A stretch of 64,000 nucleotides of DNA from Zychaea mexicana (GCF_025766255.1 NW_026516666.1:868001-932000), one strand, 5' to 3'; counted from the first letter of the stretch, positions 1 to 11,900 are shown. Numbers and translations are program-made. The notes: generated by a model from the letters alone, not told the origin.

Positions 1-1
1 T

Positions 2-2179
2 ATGGGATATTCACGAGTGTCAGCTGACGGCCTTTGTGTGCTCGACGACATTTCTGTATTTGACATTGAAACAATGAGCTGGCGACGACCGGAAATCAAG
101 CCTTCGCTGTTTGCACCACGACCTCGTTATGCACATCTGTCATCGATCACGGAAAACAAGCTGATCATCGTCGGTGGGCAGGATATGAACAACAACTATC
201 TCGGCGAAATTAACATTTTGGATTTAAAAGCGTGGGAGTGGGTCCAGGTGAAGAATCTCGACAAACATGTTGGCGCATACAGATCGATTGCCATCACTAC
301 GCCACCAGGAACTCGGTTGCCCGTCATGCTCAAGGACAATATTGGCGGGGGCGGGGATGGGGCATTTGACATGATGGAGGCAGCGGCAGCAGCAGCAGCA
401 GGAGGACCAGGAGGGCCAGGAGGAGACGCTGGCAAAGAAGGACTAGGCGGTGTCAGCAGCAACCACAGAGCATCGCTTGTGCGGCAATACGGCGAACTAC
501 TACAGAGTTCGCAGGAACCCAACCCCATTTACTTGTACACCAACTACAACTTTGCAGACGTCAAGCGCGAATTACAGCTCATATTCTCGCCCACATCAGC
601 ATCGTCTTCGATCGAAGACTGCTCGTCCTTCATGACCGGCTCTGTTATGCCGCCTGGATTGCGATTCCCGACGGGGCACACGCTGGGCCACCATCTCATT
701 CTCGCAGGCACATACCTCTCGCCGCAAAGCCATGCATACACGATCTGGTCGCTCAACCTGGGCACGCTGACATGGTCCCGGATTGAAACTGGCACCGTCT
801 TTGGGTCGGGGTCGTGGAACAAGGGTGTCTTGCACGAAGACACGAACCGACTGCTGGTGTTTGGGCACAGGTCGCGCAACCTGCTGGAGGATTATAACCA
901 TCGCCAGGTCAATTTTGATCATCTTGCAACCGTGGATCTCGAAGCATTCGGGGTGTACAAACTGCCAAAAACCACGTGCTCCTCGCTGGCCCAGGAGATG
1001 GGTCTCTCCTTGCTTAATGAGCCTGCCGTCTCCGATTTTCGCATCATCACTCGTGAGAACCAGTCCGTATCCGTCAACTCGGCCGTCTTGTGCCAACGTT
1101 GGCCTTATTTTGCCGATCTCATGAAAGCCAGCCGCGAGCCTGTACAAGACAAGGACTCTGTCGATCCCACCTCCACTAATAGTAATACTATCGGTATGAT
1201 GATAAATGACGATGAAGACACTATACCAAAAGAAGACTCGCCTGCCAACAACAGCAACAACAACAACAACAACACCCGCACGGTCATCAAGAGCCACAGC
1301 ATGGTCTTCCCTTATCCTTACGCTGTCGTCGTCGCCTTGCTCCAGTTCATCTATACCGACAATCTGTTGACCGCACAACAGTACCAACCACATGTCCTCT
1401 CACAACTCTTGCTGCTTGCAGATATGTATAATCTCACCCGGCTGCGCGAACTGACGGCTCATGCGCTCCATCAAATGCTCAACATGTCTACAGCACCACT
1501 TATCTTTGAAACGGCAGCCTTGTCGCACAAGACGAGTCTTCAAATTCGCGCATTAAAGATGATGATTGCCGCGAAAAAGATGATCCAACAGCAGCAATTA
1601 CGTAGCAACGCCACAAGTAACAGTAACAACAGCAATATTAACATTAATCAATCCCAGCAAACACAACAAGAGCGATCAGCTTCAGCAGCGGGAGGAGGTG
1701 ACATGCTTCAAACATCACCGACTTCGTCATTGTCATCCGCTTTTAATCCCTCATCACCCGCCTTGTCTCCTCAACGCCAGCATTTCATGTCGTCTCAACC
1801 TCAGCATCCACTCTATGACCCTCGAACACCATCCACTTTTGACAACAGCAGCAATGCAACGTCACCCACATTGTCTGCCTATCGCGCACGCACACCTTCA
1901 TTGACCGGTCGACATACAGCAGCGCGGCCGTCCGCCTCTGGATTCAGCACAACCCGCTCATACAGTCCGCCTGGCACTCCACGACAGACGCCCATGGGCT
2001 TACCGCAACATACTATGGGTCCCTTGGACTCAGACAGTGGCAGTATTGCAGGCGTCGCATTGGATCAACCAAACACAAACTCAAATGGCACAAAAACCAA
2101 AGAAAAGACTAAAAAGAAGAAAAATTTTCTCGAAGCTTTCGGTAGCAAATTCTCAATGTCATCCCAATCATCTCAGTAA
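2..2179 (+). CDS. Kelch-repeat / BTB-domain protein, 5' end probably outside the window
   Basis: Open frame of 725 codons starting at the second base, so the true start may lie upstream. The first ~100 residues and residues ~210-310 show kelch-type blade sequence (for example LIIVGGQDMNNNYLGEINIL). Residues ~345-510 look like a BTB/POZ fold: DFRII..., then FPYPYAVVVALLQFIYTD and a helical LLLLADMYNLTRL segment. The BTB is split by an Asn-rich loop. The tail (~550-725) is Ser/Pro/Asn/Gln-rich and ends in a Lys cluster (KTKEKTKKKK). Known family: fungal kelch-BTB proteins include the Ras-pathway regulator Ral2 of fission yeast and cell-polarity scaffolds; these proteins act as adaptors. Assignment to Ral2 itself is inference from domain order. 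No introns are needed in the visible part. Confidence 0.8.
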   Translation: MGYSRVSADGLCVLDDISVFDIETMSWRRPEIKPSLFAPRPRYAHLSSITENKLIIVGGQDMNNNYLGEINILDLKAWEWVQVKNLDKHVGAYRSIAITTPPGTRLPVMLKDNIGGGGDGAFDMMEAAAAAAAGGPGGPGGDAGKEGLGGVSSNHRASLVRQYGELLQSSQEPNPIYLYTNYNFADVKRELQLIFSPTSASSSIEDCSSFMTGSVMPPGLRFPTGHTLGHHLILAGTYLSPQSHAYTIWSLNLGTLTWSRIETGTVFGSGSWNKGVLHEDTNRLLVFGHRSRNLLEDYNHRQVNFDHLATVDLEAFGVYKLPKTTCSSLAQEMGLSLLNEPAVSDFRIITRENQSVSVNSAVLCQRWPYFADLMKASREPVQDKDSVDPTSTNSNTIGMMINDDEDTIPKEDSPANNSNNNNNNTRTVIKSHSMVFPYPYAVVVALLQFIYTDNLLTAQQYQPHVLSQLLLLADMYNLTRLRELTAHALHQMLNMSTAPLIFETAALSHKTSLQIRALKMMIAAKKMIQQQQLRSNATSNSNNSNININQSQQTQQERSASAAGGGDMLQTSPTSSLSSAFNPSSPALSPQRQHFMSSQPQHPLYDPRTPSTFDNSSNATSPTLSAYRARTPSLTGRHTAARPSASGFSTTRSYSPPGTPRQTPMGLPQHTMGPLDSDSGSIAGVALDQPNTNSNGTKTKEKTKKKKNFLEAFGSKFSMSSQSSQ

Positions 2180-3670
2180 AAGTAAAAAAAAGTTATTTTA
2201 TTCATATTCATTGCATATTACACTGTTTGTTCCTATAATTTGAGGATGGGGAGGGGCAAGTTGGTGTCAGTGGTGTTGTTCTGCATGAGGGCAGTGTGCT
2301 TCATATCACTATTGCGCCTCGTTTCGGTAGTACGAAATGCTATTTATGTAGGATCAACTAAGCCATGAGGCAGTTTATTTTGTCCGTGGGTTGTAATTGT
2401 TATGCAAAGTACATCGCATCTAGGAACAGTCGGAATAAAAGGAAGATCGATTATAGTATGGCGTGACATTGCTTGTTGATACCAAGCCATAACGTGAGGA
2501 AGAGGCCGTCTTACTAATAAACGGAACTAGGGACACGCTTTTTATCGGAAAACAGAATTTAGCAAGAATGCCTGATTAATTTGCTACCTTGTTATGGAGG
2601 TCACTAAGGTTTGTTGACGTCAAGTTACCAGTTGATATCTAACATGTAGCAAATCAAACAAAAGCAACAATAGCCAAACAAGGTGTTTTGATGAGCGCCA
2701 GGTTAGAAGATTATTTACTCATCCGAAACTCTTTGATCCTTGCATATCTGTTTACTAAATTCTTGTGCCCGTCGACCGGTCGGCAATTACCCACCGCTAA
2801 GTGCATGTTGCCGTAGGGGAAACGGGACTTTTATATAGTTGGATGTACGTGCATATCTGTATAACGATATAATGTACTGTAGCAGCGAGCTGCACTAATA
2901 ATAGTTGGAATGCAAAAACTGGGGCGTTTAAACAAATGTATATGGTACCGTACTAGATGATCACACTCAAAGGCATTTGCTATGCAGAGATGCTTATAGT
3001 ACGAGGACATCGTTCCCCTTAAATTATACTGTCATAGCTGTTGTTAACTATGGAGGGATAAGAGATGCACCATCTCATCTACCGTCTACTATGTGACAAA
3101 GTACATATAAGATACTGTCAATGTTGCGCATACATTAAGTACGAATAACTGATACCCACTTTCCCACTTTTTGCTTATTGCAATACAGCCACCGGGTTGA
3201 TATTTGAACTACGCATTAAATGGTCATCGTACATCTTATAAACGATGATTTTTTCAAAGAAGCCGCTTAATTTGATATAATATCTAATGTAATGCAGCAT
3301 ATCACTTTTTTGTTGCCTACATATATGTTGGGTATATATTCGATCCAATGATATTCTTCAACGATTGCCCTACCAAATACCAATTTACTATAGTAAGATC
3401 AATTTTACTTTTGTTTTAAATCGTGGAGAAAACGTTGAATGCTGTAATATCTTGTGATGGAAAATGTGGATACACTTCTACTTTTCGGGATCCTGCGAAC
3501 CAGTTACTGTTACACTAAGTGGAGCCGGCGGGCTTTGACTGCCCAGGTTTAAAATCATCACATGGATCACTTTCTGCTCTTCTTTTTTTCTCGCTCCTTT
3601 CCTTTTTTCAATTTAAAACTTGGTCTCTTTTATTTCTCTCGTGTAAATACATATCATTGCAATTATTGTC
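2180..3670. other. Intergenic, no gene seen
   Basis: About 1.5 kb of AT-rich sequence with no frame over 80 codons that resembles a protein. The pyrimidine-rich stretch just before 3671 (about 3575-3650) is typical of a fungal promoter/5' leader. I see no RNA gene or repeat. Confidence 0.5.
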
Positions 3671-4066
3671 ATGGAGACCGTTAGCAGCTCATCTCTTCGA
3701 AGTATCATTGATGATGCCCTCGGTCAAGGTACAACCAGAACAACAAAAAATGGGTTAATTAATCGGAAAACGAAAAAGAACACACTCTCACGCGGTTTTT
3801 ATACGTAATTTTGTACAGGAAACGCCAAACCGATCAAGCAAGAAGACTTGGCCAAATTGTTTGAATCATTGAACAAGATCGATACCACAAATACCCAGGA
3901 TAAGCAAGACATCAAGGATTTGGCGGCTATGCTCGAGGCAACCAAGCAGGAAGATGGTAGTGTGGATGAGGAGTTGGTTCGAAACATCTTGGGATCGTTC
4001 TTGTCAGACAGTCAGCATGTAAAAGAGTTGTCAGAGACCATTGGTGACTTTGAGATCCGGTTTTAA
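3671..4066 (+). CDS. Small helical protein, unknown function (two exons)
   Basis: Exons 3671-3728 and 3819-4066, with an intron starting GTACAA and ending TACAG. The spliced product is 101 aa. It starts METVSSSSLRSIIDDALGQG and ends in GDFEIRF. It is predicted to be almost wholly helical and acidic, with a heptad-like stretch (LAKLFESLNKI...IKDLAAMLEA). There is no signal peptide or membrane segment. The exon joint keeps the frame, and the second exon alone (open for 83 codons) is longer than chance would suggest. I do not recognise the family. It could be a small subunit of a larger complex, but nothing in the sequence proves it. The start was chosen because it is the only ATG in frame upstream of the intron. 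Confidence 0.6.
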
Positions 4067-4401
4067 AAGGACAAATTTGTATTCTACATAACGTTTTTAA
4101 ATTTTGTGTGGTTTTATTAAGAATACTATCGATGATTATGAAAATGCTGATTAGTGGCGATGTTTTGTTTATGTATGAAGAATGGAGAAGAAGGGAGGAT
4201 GTGTTATACATGACAGCTACTAGCGTGTCAAATAGTAATGTAGTGCATTCTATGCCATATTAGCCACTACATACTACCACCGCACCCACTCAGCGTTGAA
4301 CATGTCTGCAAAATTCTTGAGTTCGGTCGTACAATCACTTGATGCACGCTTAGCTAATGCACTCGGCATCTATTTCGGACCCCACCTTATTAGTAAAGTT
4401 T

Positions 4402-5581
4402 TCATAAAGAGAGAATTTGCTGATTTGGATAATTTACCTCTTTCTCAAGGTAAGCAACACGGTTCTTATGACTTGGATGGGTACTCATGAACTGGGGTAT
4501 GTCGCCACCACCTGCCCTCTCCATGCGTTTCCACATATTCACAGCCTCGTGTGGATCATAACACGCCTGCGCCATCAGTTGTAATCCAATCTCATCTGCT
4601 TCCGTTTCACATTTGCGAGAGAACGGCCTCTCAAGTATAAAGCTCATGGCGAATTGGTTTAAGAGTGTAGGACTAATGCCAAAGGCCATCAATATCCATT
4701 GCAAGAGCAGGATGATTTTTGAAAAGCTTAGTTTCTCGGCACTGTGTCTTGCTAATTGATGTGCAATTTCGTGACCTAGTACTGCAGCCATACCATCTAT
4801 TGCAACAGTAGATAAGATCAGTAAACCCTGTTATCATGATCCTCTTTTGTTTGATTTTACCTTCATTTTCCACAATTGGCAAAATGCCTGTAAACACAAA
4901 CACTTTTCCTCCGGGAAGAACGAATGCACTATGCAAACAATAGCAAAATTAGACCCTTCTATCTTCTCTCTCTCTCCTCTGACTTATTCATATATTAACT
5001 CACTTTGGCTCATTTGAATTAATGACATGGAACTCCCATTGTAAATTATCCATGCCCGATACTTTAACGATCCTTTTGGCTACTCGTGCAACAAACTGTG
5101 TATATGGATGATAATCAGGCAGAATCCGTCGACCAAACTGGGACACAACTTCACTATACGCTTGCTTGGCCATTGCTAGCATCCAGATGCAAACACATAT
5201 AACTTAGCTAAAGAACGCATAAATAGCTGCGCATATTACAATTATGATCTTACCCTCTTCAAGTCGCGGCGACACGTCCATAAACCGTTTACGTCCACTG
5301 ACGGGCACCGTTTCCAGGTGCATGACATAGTAGCCACCAAACAATACTGTGCCAGTACCCGCGGTTACCCAAAATCGTCGCGAAAGGTAAAATGGCGGGC
5401 GACTGCTTTGGAACCGTTGGTAGTTATCGTTGCCGCCAAATTGTTGTCGATGGATTTCCGGTGGAGAAGCCGCGAAATTACGTCTAGGACGCGACGCATT
5501 AACAGTTGACGATCGGCACGAGGTCCGACAAAAGTTGCTTGCGTTTGGTGCTAATCGTGCGCGAAAAAATGGTATTGACAT
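4402..5581 (-). CDS. OMA1: OMA1-type mitochondrial inner-membrane metallopeptidase (M48)
   Basis: Four exons on the minus strand: 5581-5254, 5175-5004, 4928-4861 and 4796-4402, giving 320 aa. The N-terminus is basic and Ser/Arg-rich, like a mitochondrial presequence. A single membrane segment lies at ~70-87 (FWVTAGTGTVLFGGYYVM). The sequence then shows the OMA1 hallmarks: NEPNAFVLPGGKVFVFTG, the zinc motif HEIAH at ~198-202, and the third ligand Glu in CETEADEIGLQLM. Known role: OMA1 is a stress-activated ATP-independent protease of the inner membrane, involved in quality control and (in animals) OPA1 cleavage. All joins are GT-AG and restore family-conserved sequence across each junction, so the model is strong. 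Length fits the family (~300-350 aa). Confidence 0.92.
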
Positions 5582-5869
5582 TTGTATATGTGTGCATGCG
5601 TATGGGGACTTTAAGAATAAGTAGGACCGGAAGAGAAACGTGCTGCGTTATTTCTGCTGCAGTTGCCATAATTCCGGCTAATTTCATCTGCCGAATCCGA
5701 TCATTGACGGCAATGACAGCATCATTGATATATCTGCTGAGCAGAGATCGAAAACACTTAATCCACAGTAGTTTGTGAGACTCTGCTATAACTGTTGACA
5801 GGGGTGCTTTTAATACATATCATTACAAGTTGTATAGAATTTATAACCCCGTCTGTTATAGATAGATTA

Positions 5870-6345
5870 AGGAATTATGTTGTATCAACACTGCAGTTGT
5901 TGCATTTTTTGAGGTTGCTGTTGGGCAATTTCCTCGAGGTGCTACTGCTGCTTTTGTTGAGTTTCCTTCTGCTTTTGCAGATTCTATCGCATTTGAACTC
6001 GTTGCTTTAATTGCTGCGGCTGCGCACTCCAGTGTAAAGCATGGACAACGTTCACTTTCTCCTCAGTTGGGTGGTCATATGCATCGATATACTCGACCTG
6101 AATTGTTTGCATTGGGGATGGGTCAACGCTAACTTGCTTGACGGGGTTGTAAAATATCAAAGGAGTCAGACAGTGAAATGCTTTTCATCTTCTATGATAC
6201 GTTCATCAATAAAGGTCCAAACACTGTAGGGACAAAGAATATATAATCTCAGAGTAAATTCATGCTCCTCGCTTACATATCTACTTTAATGCCGCCCTTC
6301 AGTTTTGGTAACAACGTATCTGTCTCATGGTGGAAGTGAAATCAA
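5870..6345 (-). pseudogene. Decayed protein gene of unknown family
   Basis: On the minus strand, short open pieces join in a consistent order but need frame changes. One piece has HETDTLLPKLKGGIKVD. After a candidate intron (GTAAGC...CTACAG, about 6280-6228) comes VWTFIDERIIEDEKHFTV, ending at a stop. A +1 shift then gives FYNPVKQVSVDPSPMQTIQV and HPTEEKVNVVHALHWSAQ. A Gln-rich coil with two internal stops (QLKQRVQMR*, QKETQQKQQ*) follows. Protein-like composition with frameshifts and stops suggests a broken gene. I could not assign a family. Sequencing error is an alternative for some breaks, but several independent lesions make that less likely. Confidence 0.4.
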
Positions 6346-7132
6346 CAATCCGTTGGTGCCTCCCACCTTGACCTAACATCTTTTGATAAACAAAAGAACT
6401 TACGCGCAGAGATTACAAAATGAGCAATAATAGCATCTTATAGTATCCCTAGCCTATAATTGTAAATGCTTTCCTATCTTTTTCACTCCATTTCTATACG
6501 CCATCACTATACCAATGTACTGAACAAAGATTCTACAACGAGATGTACCATTTCTTAGCGTAAAGAACTGTTTCTGTTTCATTTGCTCCTATTAAGTATA
6601 TCACATATTTGGTTCTGAAAGACTGTTTTGTATCCCTTTCCTCGTTCTTAACTTTTCTACTGTTGGGAATGAAGCAATATGTATTTGGACTCTCTTATGA
6701 GCAACTCAATGCATCGACCTCCATTCCGAGCAAACATATGGAATAGCAACGAGTATAGTGATGAGAATCTGTTTCGCAGTTAATTGAAACACTTATCACA
6801 ATAATTCACGCGCTTAACCTATCCTTTGATGTATACAGAATGAATGTCGACCTACACCAGCTCACAGGTGTGCTTCGATCTCATGCACATGCTGTTAAGT
6901 TATCGTATGCCTTGGTAGCAGTAGCATAAGTATGTTCATTTTCTAGATACATTGACGTAGAATATGTACAATAGAATTGGCTTGGGATAGAGGCTCAATG
7001 GCAACAACGAAAAGTTACCTGAGTGTGCTTCCATCCCCACGCGCACGCTGGAAATAGAATTTCACGTTACGGCTTTTGAACGCCGAACACACCCGTCCAG
7101 CTTTTTTTACCTGTTTCCCTAATAACATTGAA
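6346..7132. other. Intergenic, no gene seen
   Basis: AT-rich and without coding-like frames. It serves as upstream region of the SGT gene that starts at 7133. Confidence 0.5.
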
Positions 7133-8953
7133 ATGGCTGCCGAAAACAAGAAAGCGTTGGTATACTCAATCCTCGAGTTTCTTCAAAAATCGTGCGACGA
7201 TGGTACCATCAGCAAAGATGACACCGAAGGCATTGAAGGTGGGTATCACATTGAATCTTCTCTTTTTCTTCCTTTTCGCATTTATCGATTGGTTCAGAAG
7301 AAACGAAATATGATCTTAAGCGTGGATCGCCTTATAATGAAACCCATACGATAATAATTGTTAGTTGCCATGCAGTGCATCGGTGAAGCTTTCGGTGTAG
7401 ATCCCACCGATGCTGCCCAGCAAGAAGCTTATAGCACCAAGCCTGCTAACTTGTTGTCTATCTTCGAAGTGTACCTGAAGACCAAATCCAAGACTCGCGG
7501 TCAGGTAAATGAATTCACATCAACTCCTTTGGCTCTTGGATTCCTTTCTTTGTCTCGCGCGTATAAACTTAAAGTCTCTTTCATTTTTTTAAATTAGGCC
7601 CCTGCTTCGGCGTCGTCGTCGTCTGGTGCTGCTCCCGCTGCCGCTAAGGGTGAGTCACTCATTTTGTATATTAAGCTTAATAGAAACTCTGGTATAACTT
7701 ATGTTTGCTAACACATAAACATTTGTATTAGCTGTAAGAATATGAAATACATTGTATATCACAACCGATTAGCGCTAGGATGGAGAGTAGGAAATAAGAG
7801 AGCTGATGTATACGTGTGATTTTTAGGAAATCTCAGAAGAGGATAAGCAGAAGGCCGAGGAACTCAAGGCCGCAGGTAACCGTAAGGTCTCTGAACGCAA
7901 CTATCCAGAAGCTATCAAGCTTTATACCGAAGCAATTGCTATCAATGGTAGCCAAGCAGTTTACTACGCAAACCGGTAAGTGTACTATATAATATCACGT
8001 GTAAATGATTGCTTTGATCGAGGACAAGGGATCTTTTTGTTGATATTGGACCATGTAAATATGTGGGATATAGCGCTGCTGCATACAGCCAGCAAAGTGA
8101 CTATGATAAGGCCGTAAGCGACGCTACGAAGGCTATTGAAATTGATTCAAAGTATAGCAAGGGTTACAGTCGATTAGGGTAAAGTATAGCTTTTTGTTGA
8201 GGGTGGAGTAAAGGGGTGCAGTATACGATGATGAAACGGATGTGGGAACATATTAAATAAACGTTGTTACTTTAGTCATGCTTTGTTCTGCCAGCAGAAA
8301 TATCAGGAAGCTGTAGAAGCGTATGAAAATGGTCTCAAGTTGGACCCTGAAAACGCCACTATCAAGTCCTCATTGGCTACTGCCAAGTCCAAGATTGGAA
8401 GCGTTGATCGCTCCGGCCCCGGAAGCCCGCCACCATCTGCTGGCGGTGCTGGTGCTGGCGGCATGCCCGACCTTGGTTCCTTGTTAAACAACCCCCAACT
8501 TATGAACATGGCTCAGCAAATGATGCAATCCGGTGCTTTGGATCAATTCATGAACAACCCTAACCTCGCAAGAATGTATGTGAATATGAACTCTTAAAAA
8601 GGGGAGGAGTGCTTTGGATGCTTTTCTCGCAAGAGTTACGCTGTAGATATTGTTGAGTTGTTTTATTTTTTGAAATCCCTTCCTCATCGAGTTATTTCTT
8701 TTACATTAGGGCACAAAACATGATGGGCGGTGGTGGCGGAGCAGGAGGTGCTGGTCTTGCAGAAATGATGCAGAACCCTGAGATGATGGATATGTAAGTG
8801 TGGTTTTATGTCTCTTCTGTAACCTTACTCTTCTATTGCAATTGTTTTGTTAACAATATTGTCTTTTTTTTTACTAGGGCTCGTCAATTCATGGGAGGAG
8901 CAAACAACAACAGCGATGGCAACAACAATGGTGGCAGCGGAAACTCTAACTAG
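7133..8953 (+). CDS. SGT2: SGT2/SGTA-like TPR co-chaperone
   Basis: Eight exons: 7133-7238, 7365-7504, 7598-7649, 7837-7975, 8074-8178, 8276-8575, 8710-8793 and 8878-8953 (333 aa). The N-terminal ~75 residues form the homodimerisation/Get5-binding type domain (ALVYSILEFLQKSC...). A flexible Ala/Ser-rich linker follows, then three TPR motifs (AEELKAAGNRKVSERNYPEA; YANRAAAYSQQSDYDKAVSD; GHALFCQQKYQEAVEAYENG). The C-terminus is Gly/Met/Gln/Asn-rich with NNPQLMNMAQQMMQSG and NPEMMDM repeats, the substrate-binding part. Known role: SGT2 captures tail-anchored membrane proteins and hands them to the GET pathway, and its TPRs bind Hsp70/Hsp90. The third intron is ambiguous (see findings). All other joins are canonical and keep frame. 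Confidence 0.92.
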
Positions 8954-9748
8954 AATGTGTACTAGTATCATAACGCCTGGCTTTTTGCTCTTATCTCTTC
9001 TGTTGAAATAACATACGACGAACAACACGTCTTTCAAAGAAACGAACACTGTATTCTTCAGGTCCTCCTCCTACCCTTTATATAATAACTCTTTATGAGG
9101 GAATAAAAAAATACACACCAAACACCTACAGTATACATGAAGTATTCATACTACAAACAACACAACATTTCGAGCTTCTTATAATCAATATACATTCGGG
9201 TTTTATGATATTATACCAAGCTTCTCAATACGGTATAAATCAAAAGATTCATATACTGCCACTGAGGTATTCGATGTTCTTATAGAAGAGCTCTTATCTT
9301 TGGTAACCCCTTCTCGGCTAAGAGTCCATTCGCTCAAAAAAATTACATATGATAACACAATAGAAACGTTGCTTTTGGGTTATATGAACGAGCGTCAACA
9401 TGGATTTCTGTATGTATGCTATGCGCAGAAGCAGTTGTTGAAATATGGTACGTATATGTTGTACTACATCGTATAAAACGTGGACAAATAGTGGGTCGTC
9501 ACTATGTAGATCCCACTTTTGTAGATATTTATATGGTGGACTGACAGCGAAAGAGCGTCGATTCTAAGACCGGACATTTGTGCAAGGTATACGACCGCAA
9601 AGTAAAGGAGAAGAAAGCATCTCTTGTTTTTTGATATAAGTTTGCTGAACAAACGAAAGAAAGCACTCTCTTTTTTTTCCTTGTTTGCTCCGTTTAGCGC
9701 AGCAAACAGAGTTACTAATGGAACACGATCTTCTGCGCTAGAAGCATC
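8954..9748. other. Intergenic between SGT gene and transposon nest
   Basis: Contains the SGT 3' end, with an AATAAA-like signal near 9101. A minus-strand open frame at 9464-9751 (95 codons) has no recognisable family and a hydrophobic, AT-driven composition, so I do not call it a gene. Confidence 0.45.
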
Positions 9749-9804
9749 CACTGTAGGAAAATTCTTGTGAATTTTAAATTCTTGTAAACACTAAGTAAAG
9801 TAAC

Positions 9805-11141
9805 GTTTAAAATTTGATTGTTTTATTTAACGACTCTTTGAACGCTGTGCTTGGTGTGGCAATTTCGCTCGAGTCAGATCAGGGGAGAAAGGGGATGATG
9901 AAAAACCCTGTGTGCGTAAACAGGGAAAAAGGTTGTGGGGATGGTAGATGATGCTATGGATTGCTGAAGATAGAGTGGAAGAATAAGCAGAAGGAGAGAA
10001 AGAAAAGAGAACGGTGTTAGTGGCACTTAGCCAGATTCCTGCGGCAAGGGAGGAGCTATCCATTTCAGTAGTGTGCTGCCAGGCTGCTCGTCGTAGTACT
10101 GGTGTAGGTCGGAGTCGGGGTGTTGGTGAGCGTCGAGTTCGGCTAGGATTTTGCATACAACTGGCCATTGTGAACGAAGTAGGTTAATGCGGCGTGGTGA
10201 CTTTGGCGGGGAGTGGGGTAACTGATTCAAGACAAACGACAGTGGGTCCGGGCTTTGTGACTCTGTGATATATAAACGGCGGTGCATGCGAAGGCATCGG
10301 ATAGCGTGGTTTTTGTTGAAATCTGGGGCTTGGCAGGTGTGGCAAGGTTTCCGCTTGCCGCCCGGGAGCCAGCCTAGGCGCCAGCGAATGCATCGACTTC
10401 GTTCCCTTCTGGTCATAGGTAGCCACATGATGGGATCGATACAAAGCTTTGGGAGGCAGGCGGTCAGGTTGCGAGCCCCTGTTGGTGCAGCGCGCATGGT
10501 GGCGAGTTCCTCGGACAGATATTGCCTGACTGTGGCTTTGAGTATGCGGGTGGTGGTTTCTTCGCGAGGAGCAGGAAGATTCAACCATATTGGTGTGGTG
10601 CTGAGTTTGGACCAATGGCTGGCTGCCTGGGAGGCGATGGTAGGGCGTAGTTGAGTAAGTAGTGCGTCTTCCGGTAGATTCTGGGCTCGGTGTAGGAATT
10701 TCGTCTGTAAAATGCTCGTGCGTGCCTGCATGCTTGGTAGTTTTGCAAGGTGGCGCATGACTTTTGTTTCTGAGTGTGTGTGTGCGCCGTAGATCGTTCG
10801 GATGCAGGTGCTTTGGATGCGGTCTAGTTGCTTGAGCTGTGTCTGTGTAAGTGATGTGATTGCTAGCCCATATTCCAATTTGGGTCTGATAAATTGGGCA
10901 TAGATGCGACTGGCGAGGAGACGGGAGAATCCAGATGGGTTGACACCCATGGCGTTGAGAGTGCGCATGCCGGCTTCCGCCGAAGTTTGGTTCCGAGTAA
11001 TCATTTGCTTTGCATCCAAACGGCCTTTGTTGTTGACCGGGACCCCAAGGTACACGAAGTAGTCAGCACGTGGTATAGGTGTGTCATATAGGTTGAATGT
11101 GTCGGTCGTGCGTGGAGAGTTGACAATGACGCACTTGGCCG
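9805..11141 (-). mobile_element. 5'-truncated LINE (non-LTR retrotransposon) inside the CACTA-like element
   Basis: Flanked by the identical 15-bp repeat ACTAAGTAAAGTAAC at 9790-9804 and 11142-11156; uninterrupted copy B has this sequence only once, which proves insertion. The element runs on the minus strand. Its 3' end at 9805 carries an AATAAA-like signal but no long poly-A. Its 5' end is cut inside the reverse transcriptase, as is usual for target-primed retrotransposition. Confidence 0.88.
10027..11141 (-). pseudogene. C-terminal part of LINE ORF2 (reverse transcriptase thumb to zinc knuckle)
   Basis: The open frame runs without a stop from the truncated edge at 11141 to 10027. It begins within the post-catalytic RT region (AKCVIVN..., then YFVYLGVPVNNKG, a typical RT motif). 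It continues through LEYGLAI...LDRIQSTCIRTIYG and ends with a CCHC-like knuckle (CHTCQAPDFNKNHAIRC), usual in LINE ORF2 C-termini. The catalytic YADD and the endonuclease are missing because of truncation, so it is dead. The remaining frame has no stops, suggesting a recent insertion. Confidence 0.85.
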
Positions 11142-11630
11142 ACTAAGTAAAGTAACAAGAATTCTTGTGGATTCTTGTGAATTTAAAGTAGCGATAAAGC
11201 GGTCACGCGTTCACAAGAAAATCAAAGCGGTCACACGTTCACAAGAAAACCACAAAACGTTTTGTGGAATACCAAAGCGGTCACACGTTCACAAGAAAAT
11301 CACAAAACATTTTTGTGGAATATTCATTATATAGATTTTAAAAAATAGCTTTATTCAATTACATGATACTAGCTAAGGTTTATTGATTGATGGAATACTG
11401 GTCGAGCGTATACAGATGAAAACCACCCCTTTCTCTCTCTATATATATCACATACACTCTCGCTATATATATACGTGTATGTGTGTGTGTTTATACAATG
11501 GGTATTACTAGGGACACTCCAAAAAAATGACTCGACACTCCATTTTTCCTCAAATAAACCAAATAGTTACACAAAAATAAACAGATGCTCTATAAATATA
11601 CTAACAAAGGACTATTAAAGGAAGAGGAGT

Positions 11631-11777
11631 ATTTGGAGTGTTGCAATCGCCACGATGGCGTTGTAGGCGTTTGGAGTGTCTGGAATGTTTAAAGTGTTGC
11701 AATCGCTATGATGGCATTGCAGGCGTTTGGGGTGTTTGGAGTGTTGCAATTGCCATGATGGCGTCGTAGGCGTTGAG
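11631..11777. repeat. Subterminal tandem repeat inside the MULE left end
   Basis: Roughly two and a half ~63-bp units built on GTGTTGCAAT(C/T)GC..(C/T)GATGGC and a TAGGCGTTTGGAGTG core, each slightly diverged. Subterminal repeats in MULEs often bind the transposase. The right end has shorter GCACTCCATTTT repeats (about 15335-15365). Confidence 0.65.
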
Positions 11778-11900
11778 CTTATGAAATTTTTTACTACTAC
11801 GATGACTGATAAAGCTACGAGATGTCTATTATATAAGTTGACAAGTTATAAAAGAAAAAGGATAAATCCCCTTTTCTTCCTCTCTCCCTTTTCTATCAAA

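Noticed and set aside
596..1393. Minus-strand 265-codon frame
   Set aside because: Antisense shadow of the kelch/BTB coding sequence; composition is the mirror of its codons.
4296..4490. Plus-strand open frame of 64 codons
   Set aside because: Overlaps the 3' exon of OMA1 in antisense for its second half, has no domain, and its start region lacks gene-like context.
9464..9751. Minus-strand 95-codon frame beside the CACTA-like element
   Set aside because: No family resemblance; its first codons run into the CACTA-like element's terminal repeat and the rest is AT-driven hydrophobic sequence.
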